From positions 186,001 to 250,000 of the forward strand of contig JADJPK010000004.1 of assembly GCA_016713305.1 (NCBI GenBank): a DNA stretch of 64,000 nucleotides, written 5' to 3'. The position numbers were made by a program, and so were the translations under genes. Position 1 is the stretch's first letter; each line of letters begins with the position of its first letter. The notes beneath the pieces were generated by a model. The model was not told the origin of the DNA. It ran no database searches and was given only the letters and a program-made list of their open reading frames with translations. Shown here piece by piece: positions 1 through 6,958 of the stretch. Origin of the DNA: Betaproteobacteria bacterium. Its GTDB lineage: Bacteria > Pseudomonadota > Gammaproteobacteria > Burkholderiales > Ga0077523.

Positions 1-474
1 CTGATTCGCCGTCATCGCCGAAATCGCGAGCCCGACGGCGAGCAAGCCCGCCGCCAGCAGCAGCAGGCCGAGATAGCCGCTGTAGATAGGCCCGAGGTCG
101 GGGTCGGAGAACTGACCCAGGATCACCACGTAGAGCAGCGTGGGCGCGAGCATCGCGACGATCACGGCGAAGCTCGCCAGCCACTTGGCGAGCACGATCT
201 CGATCTCGGAGACGGGCGCAGTCAGCAGCAGTTCCAGAGTGCCCTGCCGGCGTTCCTCCGCGAACAGGCGCATGGTGATCACGGGAATGATCAGCAACAG
301 CAGCACCGAGGCCTGGAACAGCACGTGGATCAGCGTTGCGCTCTTGGTGAGGAACAGCGTGGCGGCGAAGCTGAAACCCATCAGCAGCAGGAACACGGCG
401 ATCAGCGCCCAGGCGACGGGTGACGAGAACAACGCCTTGGATTCCTTGCGCAGAAGCGGCACGAAGACACTCAT
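1..474 (-). CDS. ABC-2 type exporter permease, GldF-like (3' part beyond window)
   Basis: The minus-strand frame starts MSVFVPLLRKESKALFSSP and runs off the left edge after about 158 residues. It has at least four hydrophobic segments (roughly residues 20-45, 55-72, 103-122 and 136-155). The stretch MRLFAEERRQGTLELLLTAP, between the second and third segments, is typical of ABC-2 permeases that work with GldA-type ATPases. The start ATG overlaps the stop of the upstream ATPase gene in an ATGA, so the two are translationally coupled and form one exporter. Its substrate cannot be read from sequence. A second, related permease lies at 19054-19797. Permease identity is solid; the partner genes beyond position 1 (probably GldG-like) are inference. 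Confidence 0.85.
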   Translation of the reverse strand, partial: MSVFVPLLRKESKALFSSPVAWALIAVFLLLMGFSFAATLFLTKSATLIHVLFQASVLLLLIIPVITMRLFAEERRQGTLELLLTAPVSEIEIVLAKWLASFAVIVAMLAPTLLYVVILGQFSDPDLGPIYSGYLGLLLLAAGLLAVGLAISAMTANQ

Positions 475-1409
475 GGCGCGGCACCCCGACCGGTGAGTTG
501 CAGGAAGCGCGTCTCGAGGTCGGACGCCGCGGCACCCACCTCATGGATACCGATGCCCGCACCGACCAGCCGGGCTACCACCTCGCGCACCACGCCGGCC
601 TCCTCCAGATCGATGGTCAGAATTTGCTGGCCGGCAGACGCGGCCGCGCTGGCCGCGTGCAGCACTGCCCCGTCGAGACCCGCCAGCGCTGCGACGGCGG
701 CGTCGGGTGAAGCGCCGTCGATGCGTACGCGCACGCGCCGGTCGCCCCGCGCCGCGAGTGTGTCGAGGGCGAGCAGCTTGCCGCCAAGCAGGATCGCCAC
801 GCGCTGTGCCACCTTCTCGATCTCGCCGAGGATGTGCGAAGTCACCAGCACGGTGTGGGTCTTTGCGAGATCGCCGATCATCTCCCGGATCTCGATGATC
901 TGCCGCGGATCGAGCCCGTTGGTCGGTTCGTCGAGGACGAGCAGGGTCGGAGCCCCGAGCAGTGCCTGGGCGATTGCCACCCGTTGCCGAAACCCGCGGG
1001 AGAGCTTGGCGATCGCGAGCCGCCGGACGCTCTGCAGCGACAGCCGTTGCACCGCACTGTCGACCGCAGCGGTCAGCGCGGCACCGTACAGCCCCTTGAT
1101 GCTGCCCATGAAGCGCAGGAACTCATCCACATCCATGGTCGTGTAGAGCGGCACGTCCTCGGGCACATAGCCGACCTCGCGACGGGCGGCCAGGGAATCC
1201 TTCGACACGTCGATCCCGGAGATGCGCACGCTGCCGGAGGTGGGCCGCAGGTAGCCCGTGAGTACGCGCAGGATGGTGCTCTTGCCGGAGCCGTTCGGCC
1301 CGAGGAGGCCCAGCACCTCGTGCGCCTCCAGGTTGAAGCTCACGTCATCCACGGCAACGCGGCGACCATAGCGCTTCGTGAGGTGGTCTATCTCGAGGAC
1401 CCGGGACAT
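471..1409 (-). CDS. ABC transporter ATP-binding protein (GldA-like)
   Basis: This 312-residue nucleotide-binding subunit powers the permease encoded downstream. Visible motifs, in order, are Walker A GPNGSGKST, the signature LSRGFRQR, Walker B LLVLDEPTNGLD and the switch-histidine segment LVTSH. The C-terminal 80 residues form the extension usual in the CcmA/GldA subfamily. I chose the ATG of MSRVLEIDHLTKRYG because the family begins there; an upstream in-frame start would add 27 residues with no family match. No clear Shine-Dalgarno precedes it. The gene is paralogous to the ATPase at 18083-19057, so the window carries two Gld-type exporters. Confidence 0.9.
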   Translation of the reverse strand: MSRVLEIDHLTKRYGRRVAVDDVSFNLEAHEVLGLLGPNGSGKSTILRVLTGYLRPTSGSVRISGIDVSKDSLAARREVGYVPEDVPLYTTMDVDEFLRFMGSIKGLYGAALTAAVDSAVQRLSLQSVRRLAIAKLSRGFRQRVAIAQALLGAPTLLVLDEPTNGLDPRQIIEIREMIGDLAKTHTVLVTSHILGEIEKVAQRVAILLGGKLLALDTLAARGDRRVRVRIDGASPDAAVAALAGLDGAVLHAASAAASAGQQILTIDLEEAGVVREVVARLVGAGIGIHEVGAAASDLETRFLQLTGRGAAP

Positions 1410-1476
1410 TTTCTGGCTGCAAGGGAACGAAAAATGGAACGCGGGGGTAGTGAACCCCGCGCGCAATGAAACAGGC

Positions 1477-1498
1477 GGGGCGCGCCGCAACGCGCCCC
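1477..1498 (-). terminator. Candidate terminator hairpin after the MBL hydrolase gene
   Basis: GGGGCGCG and CGCGCCCC form a perfect 8-bp stem around a 6-nt loop, 16 nt past the stop of the hydrolase gene at 1514. Only a short T-run follows on the minus strand, so rho-independent termination is plausible but weak. A second GCGGGG/CCCCGC stem lies at about 1442-1460. Confidence 0.45.
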
Positions 1499-1513
1499 GA
1501 TGCCCGCTTCAGA

Positions 1514-2422
1514 TCACTCGTAGTACTCGGGAGCCTTCTTCATCGCCTTGAAGGCGTCCGGGTCGTGCGAGGTGAAGTAGTCGGCGTTCTCCGTCGCCTG
1601 CAGGAAGCGGACGTACTCGTAGGCCCGCAGGATCCCGGTGGGGTTCCAGGCCAGGATCACGTTCGGCGGGAGGTTCTTCTCGACGTTCTCGCGGAAGTAG
1701 ATCGTGTCGGCCGTCAGCACCAGCGTACCCGTCTTGGCCAGGCGCAGCACGATCATCTGGCTGCCAGGCGTGTGACCGGGCCACTTCTTGATCATGACGC
1801 TGCCGTCGCGGAACAGGTCGAGGTCGCCATCGAGCTGCACCAGCTTGCCGCGATTGGGCAGCGGCGCGTCATAGCGGCCCTGGCGCAGATAGCCGAAGTC
1901 GTCGTAGATGTAAGGTCCCTGCGTGTTGTCGTCGGGCCAGAACGCGTTCTTGATCTCGTCGCGCTGGATCAGGAGCGTCGAGTTGGGGAACTTGGCGATG
2001 TTGCCGCCGTGATCCAGGTGAAGGTGGCTCGGCACCACGTAGGTCACGTCATCCGGCTTGACGCCGATCTTCGCCAGTTGCACGTCGATGGCCACGTCCG
2101 GGGTGCGTACGGGGTTCAGGGCCTTGATGGCCGGCCCCCAGTAGCTGCCGTCGGTGATGATCTTGTCGTTGTTGCCGGTATCGAAGAGCACGGTGCCCTT
2201 CGGATGCTTGATGACGAAGAAACCCACCGGAATCTGGATGGGCGGATCGTTCGGCGCGAGGTTCTGCAGAATCCCCTTGCCGATGGTAAGTGCGCCGGAA
2301 CTGAAGACGTAGAGCTTCACGCCCTTCGTCTGTGCCACTGCGGACTGGCTGAGGGCAGCTGCGAGGACCGCCGCCGTACCGAGAACCTTCAACATTCGGG
2401 TGATGCCGCTACTCTTGCTCAT
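1514..2422 (-). CDS. Secreted metallo-beta-lactamase-fold hydrolase (AHL lactonase-like family)
   Basis: The 302-residue product has a signal peptide of about 30 residues ending AVA before QTKG, so export is expected. The metal-binding HxHxDH motif is HLHLDH at about residues 133-138, and the aspartate-containing DTGNNDK segment sits near residue 81. This layout matches the branch of the MBL superfamily annotated as N-acyl-homoserine-lactonase-like, where many members are lactonases or esterases of unproven substrate. The start is supported by AGGAGAGG seven bases upstream; an upstream in-frame start would spoil the signal peptide. It stands alone, with 180 nt of featureless sequence before it. 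Quorum quenching is possible but unsupported by context. Confidence 0.85.
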   Translation of the reverse strand: MSKSSGITRMLKVLGTAAVLAAALSQSAVAQTKGVKLYVFSSGALTIGKGILQNLAPNDPPIQIPVGFFVIKHPKGTVLFDTGNNDKIITDGSYWGPAIKALNPVRTPDVAIDVQLAKIGVKPDDVTYVVPSHLHLDHGGNIAKFPNSTLLIQRDEIKNAFWPDDNTQGPYIYDDFGYLRQGRYDAPLPNRGKLVQLDGDLDLFRDGSVMIKKWPGHTPGSQMIVLRLAKTGTLVLTADTIYFRENVEKNLPPNVILAWNPTGILRAYEYVRFLQATENADYFTSHDPDAFKAMKKAPEYYE

Positions 2423-2603
2423 TTTGCCCTCTCCTGTTGTTGATGACTTTACTGCACTGAGATCCCTGACTGCCGGAAACGGCAAGCGCAGCTCTGTCTG
2501 TTGGCTGCGTCATGCCGACACGGAAGTGCAAGGTGACTGGAGCGTGAAACTCCACCCTGTCGACTACAACAAACCACCCTCTTGTGTCCTACCTACGAAA
2601 CCG

Positions 2604-3095
2604 TCAGCGCTGCGAACCGGGGTCATGGCCCGACCGGACCGGTACGTGCTCCTCGATGGCGCGCCGCAGTTGCCGCGCCTCTTCGCAAGAGGTGACCCCG
2701 CAGAGGCGATCCAACTCGCGCAATTGCAGCTCGGCGTCGGCACGGCGATCCAGGGCGAGATACGCCTCGCCGAGATACTCGCGTGCGGCGAGATGCCGGG
2801 GCGACAAACGCAGCGCTTCGCCATAGGCCCGCAGCGCCGCATCGAACCTGCCGGCGCGCCGCAGGCTGTAGCCGAGCCAGGCGTGCGCATCCGCACTGTC
2901 CGGTCGGTCCGCGACCACCAGACCCAGGGCTGTCACGGCGGCATCCCAGTCTTGATCCATCACCGCCTGTTTCGCCGCGCGGAAGTTCGGATCCTGATCG
3001 AGTCCGCTGTTCTCTTCGGTCAGGATCGCCTGCGCGGGTGATGCCAGCGCAACCCAGATCGCGACAACGGCCCACCACAGGCGGATGCCCGCCAT
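2604..3095 (-). CDS. Small periplasmic TPR protein
   Basis: The product is 163 residues: an N-terminal signal peptide (WWAVVAIWVALASPAQA), then two to three tetratricopeptide-type helical pairs. The clearest are AWLGYSLRRAGRFDAALRAY and the next unit beginning REYLGEAYLALDRR. A CGVTSC pair of cysteines near the C-terminus could form a disulfide. Such proteins act as periplasmic scaffolds, but no partner is evident. It lies 119 nt downstream of the Ni/Co permease gene on the same strand and may be co-transcribed. The start ATG was chosen to keep the signal peptide; its ribosome-binding site is weak. Confidence 0.75.
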   Translation of the reverse strand: MAGIRLWWAVVAIWVALASPAQAILTEENSGLDQDPNFRAAKQAVMDQDWDAAVTALGLVVADRPDSADAHAWLGYSLRRAGRFDAALRAYGEALRLSPRHLAAREYLGEAYLALDRRADAELQLRELDRLCGVTSCEEARQLRRAIEEHVPVRSGHDPGSQR

Positions 3096-3214
3096 GTCTG
3101 TGACGCAGCCCGGAGAAGCGCGCACGATGGTCAGGATGGGCTGCGGGCCGATGCGCGCCCTCGGGGATCGGCCCGAGTCGAGCGGGTGGAACGGCAGGCA
3201 CCTGCCGTCCCGCT

Positions 3215-4033
3215 TCATTCCGAGACCACCTTGCCGACGCCCGGCTGCCGCAGCGTACCGGCGAGGAATGCACCCAGCACCACCACCAGCACCGCCACCC
3301 CGAGCACGGTGCCCTTGTCCGCGCTCCACTGTTCGAAGTCGGCCGACAGCAGTTTCGCTGCGCCGACCCCGGCCACCATGAGGCTCACGCCCGCGATGGC
3401 GAGACCGAGGACTCGACTGGCGCGTGCGACCCGGGTGTCGGCCCGCGCGAGGAGGCGCGAAATCCACAGTCCGTTCGCCGCATCGGTCGCCGCCATGCCG
3501 GCCGTGAACAGGAGACCGAGGACGATGCCGTGCTGCACGCCACCGAACTGGGTGGCCGCGAAGCCGAACAGGGCGGCCTGGCTGACGGTATCGAACGAAA
3601 TCGCGAACAGCGCGCCCACCAGCGCCACGGAGTACGGGCGCCCCGCCCGCTGCAGCGGGCGCAGAAGCGCTGTCTTCATCGCGACCGGCGCCACCGGTTC
3701 GCCCGGGGCAGCACGGACCACAGCAAACAGATTGGCCAAACCCAACGCGCTCAGGAAGCCGATGGAGATCCACGCGCCTGTCAGGTCCAGCCACCCGGGG
3801 GGAGTCCAGCGTGTTCGCGCCGCTGCCACGGCGATTGCGATCGCGATGACGACGATCCCGTGACCGAGGGAGAACAGCGCGCCGCAGTAGCGGGCAAAGG
3901 CGCGATTCCGGGCACGATTGTGTCGTGTGAGGCCGTCGATTGCTGCGAGGTGATCGGCATCGAGCCCGTGCCGTGCGCCCAGCAAAGTCACGGCTACGCA
4001 AAGCGCCAGCCATTCCGACGGAAGTTCGTGCAT
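3215..4033 (-). CDS. NiCoT-type nickel/cobalt permease
   Basis: The protein has 272 residues and about seven hydrophobic segments. The family-defining HX4DH motif is HGLDADH at about residues 22-28 in the first helix; in characterised NiCoT permeases this is part of the Ni2+/Co2+ selectivity site. It is somewhat shorter than HoxN/NixA (about 330-350), so it may belong to a compact subgroup. The ATG of MHELPSEW was preferred over an upstream start because it leads straight into the first helix. No urease, hydrogenase or cobalamin genes are near. A 29-bp palindrome about 140 nt upstream is a candidate operator. Confidence 0.87.
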   Translation of the reverse strand: MHELPSEWLALCVAVTLLGARHGLDADHLAAIDGLTRHNRARNRAFARYCGALFSLGHGIVVIAIAIAVAAARTRWTPPGWLDLTGAWISIGFLSALGLANLFAVVRAAPGEPVAPVAMKTALLRPLQRAGRPYSVALVGALFAISFDTVSQAALFGFAATQFGGVQHGIVLGLLFTAGMAATDAANGLWISRLLARADTRVARASRVLGLAIAGVSLMVAGVGAAKLLSADFEQWSADKGTVLGVAVLVVVLGAFLAGTLRQPGVGKVVSE

Positions 4034-4171
4034 CGCTCGACAATTCCTCCGAAAAGGACCCACCGAAGCCGCCGAGACAGCATCGGTGGATGCGAACCAT
4101 GTGTCCGGTCAGGTTGCACACGGAGCCGGGATCAAGCAGAGAGCGAAGACAACTTCCCGTCTGGTTTCGAG

Positions 4172-4200
4172 TGTAAGGGAAAATAATAATTTCGCCTACA
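4172..4200. promoter_or_regulatory. 29-bp imperfect palindrome upstream of the Ni/Co permease (candidate metal-repressor operator)
   Basis: The half-sites are TGTAAG and CCTACA, 17 nt apart. The AT-rich middle (AAAATAATAATTT) is also symmetric, so 11 of 14 base pairs across the dyad match. The wide spacing of two short arms resembles NikR operators, and the AT-rich core could hold a -10 element. It sits about 140 nt upstream of the permease start, in a stretch with no gene. Which repressor binds is inference; no regulator gene is in the neighbourhood. Confidence 0.6.
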
Positions 4201-4277
4201 TCGGATTCACGAAGTGCGGCTACGCGCGCGAGGGGCTCGGCGGGCTGCCCCATTCTCGCTCGCGAGCGGCGTCGTCA

Positions 4278-4330
4278 CGGGCAAGTCCCGCAGCGAGGCT
4301 GCCGACCTCGCGGGCAAGTCGCGCGGCGAG
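4278..4330 (+). repeat. Short direct repeat (20 bp, 33-bp period) in the gap 4201-4473
   Basis: CGGGCAAGTCCCGCAGCGAG (4278-4297) recurs as CGGGCAAGTCGCGCGGCGAG (4311-4330), 18 of 20 identical. A partial third unit may start near 4337. A perfect 12-bp palindrome, CGCTCGCGAGCG, lies just before it at 4257-4268. I see no gene in the surrounding 270 bases; the repeat may be a decayed tandem element. Confidence 0.5.
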
Positions 4331-4473
4331 TTCGTGACGGGCGAAACTGGAGAAACGTCGCCCTGTCCGGGGAGACGCATTGTGCGGCACACCTGCCCAG
4401 TCTCACTCATGCAGCCCTCCAATCGGTGCCACGCCACTCCGCGGTCGGGACGCGAAGGCCCGGCCCCGGCGGC

Positions 4474-5456
4474 CTAAGCGTTGGGCCGCAACTGCACCTT
4501 CCCCCCGCGCGACTCCCGTTTGGCGTGGGCCAGAGCTTCGGCCACTTGCGTCAGCGGATAGCTGGCCTCGACCGCCACATGGAGGGTATCGTCGACGAGC
4601 CGCTCCGCGAGCTTCGCGTACATGGCCTGGATCTCCTCGAAAGCCATGTTCCGCATCACCTTGGCCAGCCAGAATCCGACCAGATGGAGGTCGCGGAACA
4701 CGAACTGGAACGCGTCGACCTGGATGGGCTCGCCGGACATCAGACCGTAGTTGACGACCGTGCCGCCCTCGGCCACGCATTGCGCGAGACGTCCCGCCGC
4801 GGCGCCGGCGACGGCATCGATGCCGAGCCTGATCTCCGCACCGCCCGTGGCCTCGGCGACACGCCGCGCGAGATCAGGGCCGTCGACGACCACCAAGTCA
4901 GCGCCCATCTGCTTCAACTCATCGACGAGTGCGGCTCTGCGCACGACGTTCACCGTGCGCACGCCGCTGACCTTTGCCAGCCGGATCAGATCCACTCCGA
5001 CGCCGGAGTTGGCGGCGTTCTGGATCACCCAGTCGCCGGGCTTCAAGTCCACGTAGCTGATGAGCATCATGTGCGCTGTGGCGACGTTCACCTTCAACAT
5101 CGCGGCCTGTGCGAGATCCACCTCCGGTGGCAGCCGCACGAACGCCTGCGCCTTGTCGCGGATGCGCTGAACCCAGTTGGTGCGTACCAGGCTCATGACC
5201 TTGTCGCCGACCTTCAGGTGGGTCACGCCCTCCCCACCGCCGCGACCGTGCCCGCGCCCTCGATGCCCAGCGGACACGGCGGTGCCGGCTTCGATGCGTA
5301 GTTGCCTTCGATAGACAGGATGTCCGCCGGATTGATGGAGCAGGCGACGACGTCGACCAGCACTTCACCGGGACCCGGCGCGCCGGGATCTGGGACGTCG
5401 ATGCACTGGACGGACTTCTCCGCGGGACCGATGGCAATGAGTTGCGCAGCTTTCAT
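4474..5456 (-). pseudogene. Zinc-type/quinone oxidoreductase (MDR superfamily) with a 1-nt frameshift
   Basis: Two overlapping frames make up one MDR protein of about 327 residues. The first 75 residues (from MKAAQLIAIGPAEKSV to IEGAGTVAAVG) match the GroES-like start and end abnormally. The rest resumes one base off as GVTHLKVGDKV and continues through the Rossmann region (DWVIQNAANSGVGVDLIRLA) to a normal C-terminus. The shift falls in a GGTGGGGAGGG tract near 5226-5232, where one extra G restores the frame. Members of this branch are NADPH-dependent enoyl-thioester or quinone reductases. AGGAGGG precedes the ATG. Because the lesion is in a G-run, an assembly error is as likely as inactivation. 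Confidence 0.8.
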
Positions 5457-5536
5457 TCGAGCCCTCCTGCTGTGTTGTGGCGCCGCAAGGCGACCCTTGG
5501 GACGGGGATGACGTGCGGCAGACGTGAGCTCGGCTC

Positions 5537-5686
5537 ATGCACGGCGCGTCCGACGCTCTCTATGAGGTCGCAATGATTGCTGCGACGGCAAGAGTTCACA
5601 AATTGACCGTTGTCACACGCTACGTTGCCGACTTCAAGCAGTTCAAAGTCCAGGTGCTCAATCCGTTCCAGACTGCGCGCAAGTGA
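5537..5686 (+). pseudogene. C-terminal remnant of a VapC-family (PIN domain) toxin
   Basis: The last 43 or so codons before the TGA at 5684 read ...MIAATARVHKLTVVTRYVADF and end NPFQTARK. This is the characteristic end of FitB/VapC PIN-domain RNases (usual form IAATAxxxxLtvvTRNvxDF). The frame is open only from about 5528, so some 90 N-terminal residues and the antitoxin are missing. The acidic residue normally just before IAATA appears replaced (YEVAMIAATA). It is a decayed toxin-antitoxin module at the edge of the accessory island. The rest of 5457-5823 shows nothing else recognisable. Confidence 0.72.
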
Positions 5687-5823
5687 TTCGACCGCGGGGC
5701 CCCTGGAAAGCGGTATACGAGGTTGAGTAGTCGACGCCCGAAGGGGTCAACCAGTTCAACCCCCGCCGACTCCCGCAGCCAATTAGCGATTTGTCGTCGG
5801 CAGAGTTGGGAGCGGTCGTGCGA

Positions 5824-6042
5824 TCAGTAGGAACGAAAATCGACCAGGGCGGCCCAGCTCCGACCCGGAGGTCTCCGGGAAACGCGGGGCGATTCAGCGC
5901 GATACGTGAATGCAGGACCTGACACTAACTGCACGATCTCGCAACAGGCTTTCTTGTCGCCCTCATCCCAGGCGCACGGACCCTTGTAGTCGAGATCTCT
6001 CGACTCGAATCCTCGGCCGATGATGTCAGGGGGGTGGATCAT
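5824..6042 (-). pseudogene. Truncated Schlafen/AlbA_2-like N-terminal fragment
   Basis: The 72-codon frame begins MIHPPDIIGRGFESRDLDYKG and continues to ACCEIV. This resembles the start of AlbA_2 (Schlafen-type) putative DNA- or RNA-binding domains, whose first motif is an ESxxLEFKG-like strand followed by a helix ending in EIV. The expected continuation (AMANxxGG) is absent. Instead the frame runs through unrelated sequence that includes a CCCGGAG/CTCCGGG hairpin at 5864-5879. The start lies nine bases after a possible attC R' box, as expected of a cassette gene. Assignment from so short a stretch is tentative. Confidence 0.4.
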
Positions 6043-6050
6043 TGAGAGAG

Positions 6051-6133
6051 GGATAACGCGTCTAATGACCGGACCGTTCAACACTGGCACGAAGCACCGC
6101 AATTGAACGGTCCGGTCGAACTGAGGGTTGGGC
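6051..6133 (-). other. attC-like site 3 (weak)
   Basis: A perfect 15-bp inverted repeat, GACCGGACCGTTCAA (6067-6081) and its complement (6103-6117), is flanked by core-like boxes. On the minus strand these are GCCCAAC (6127-6133) and GTTATCC (6051-6057), each separated from the stem region by 6 nt. That spacing mirrors the good attC at 8727. The R' and R'' boxes pair at only four of seven positions, and the site overlaps the 3' end of the AbiU2-like gene. No T-run follows, so a terminator is less likely. Confidence 0.4.
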
Positions 6134-6865
6134 CACGCGGGCTGCAGCCAACAGAAACGCCTCCGCTTCTCGAACAATGCGCTCTTGCACTCCCTTCCGT
6201 CGCTCTTCAGGTGACGGAAAGTCTCGCATCCTTTTCACGGAGTAGCGACGCGGGCGAAGATTGGGCTTACGACCGTTCAAGAAGAGCTGCCACATGGTTT
6301 CGTGAAACGAATTGAGGAACGCGAACAGGCGTTGAAGCTCCCGAATGTTGGTTCCGGCGAAGTGCGCCTCTACCGCCGCGCGTTCACTGAGTTCCCTATG
6401 CGCGAACACCTTGCGTCGTAGATCGCGATAGCTACGGTCGTAGATCTTGCGCTTTTCCCTCACGTATCTCCGCGGCCGGCGGAAGTCCGACGCTTTTGGA
6501 ACATAGACACTTTCAAGGTATCCATCAAGCCAGTCTGGACGTGCTTTACTTGAACCCTGCTTTCGCTTTGCTAGTGCCGCCGTTCCAAAGATCTCCGGAT
6601 GCCGCTGAGAAATGCTTAGAACCTTATCAATATTGTGCGGCGAGTCTTGATCGAACACGCGCCCGAGTACGATGAATGTGGCAGTCTGTAGCGCACCAAG
6701 GGTAGTGTTCCAGAAGAGAGGAGCTGAGTTCAGTGTACGGTGAACTTGGCTGTCTCCCGCTGCGACAGCATGCACCGTGAGGTAGGCGTAGAAGAATTGC
6801 GTCCCTGCCTCCGCCTCAGTACGGAAGACTTCAAGTTCGTTCTGGAAAACTTGTTCGGGAGTCAC
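6062..6865 (-). CDS. AbiU2-like HEPN-motif protein (hypothetical)
   Basis: This 267-residue, mainly helical protein carries the HEPN RNase-type motif RKVFAH (R151-x4-H156). Upstream lies a helix with LGRVFD at about 68-72, a combination seen in AbiU2-type HEPN proteins. HEPN proteins of this kind are usually RNases acting in abortive infection or toxin-antitoxin systems; activity here is not proven. I chose the GTG at 6865, which falls just after a candidate attC R' box (6881-6887). A GTG at 6910 would lie inside that site's hairpin and add 15 residues. The stop overlaps another attC-like site. It is the third gene in the cassette-like array, downstream of the caspase-like gene. Confidence 0.65.
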   Translation of the reverse strand: MTPEQVFQNELEVFRTEAEAGTQFFYAYLTVHAVAAGDSQVHRTLNSAPLFWNTTLGALQTATFIVLGRVFDQDSPHNIDKVLSISQRHPEIFGTAALAKRKQGSSKARPDWLDGYLESVYVPKASDFRRPRRYVREKRKIYDRSYRDLRRKVFAHRELSERAAVEAHFAGTNIRELQRLFAFLNSFHETMWQLFLNGRKPNLRPRRYSVKRMRDFPSPEERRKGVQERIVREAEAFLLAAARVAQPSVRPDRSIAVLRASVERSGH

Positions 6866-6880
6866 AGTTCCGGTAGCGGG

Positions 6881-6957
6881 GCCCAACGATCCCGCTAGCC
6901 AGCCCTCCACGAGTGGGCTTCGCCTGCTCGTAGAGGGCTGGTTATTGGGACTTAGAA
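6881..6957 (-). other. attC-like site 2
   Basis: CCAGCCCTCCACGAG (6899-6913) pairs with 6927-6941 at 14 of 15 positions around a 13-nt loop, forming a very stable hairpin between the caspase-like and AbiU2-like genes. On the minus strand a consensus R' box, GTTGGGC (6881-6887), lies six bases outside the stem. The opposite R'' box is unclear; the candidates are TCCCAAT (6944-6950) or the TTCTAAG next to the upstream stop codon. It reads as a degenerate attC. Confidence 0.5.
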
Positions 6958-6958
6958 C

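Noticed and set aside
4207..4437. A 76-codon minus-strand frame in the gap after the MDR gene
   Set aside because: Its sequence is generated by the 33-bp direct repeat; no ribosome-binding site and no family resemblance.
4034..4473. Cobalamin or other riboswitch upstream of the Ni/Co permease
   Set aside because: No B12 box or other conserved riboswitch core on either strand; the palindrome at 4172-4200 explains the symmetry better.
6067..6117. Rho-independent terminator
   Set aside because: The stem is perfect but no T-run follows on either side, and its spacing to core-like boxes fits attC better.
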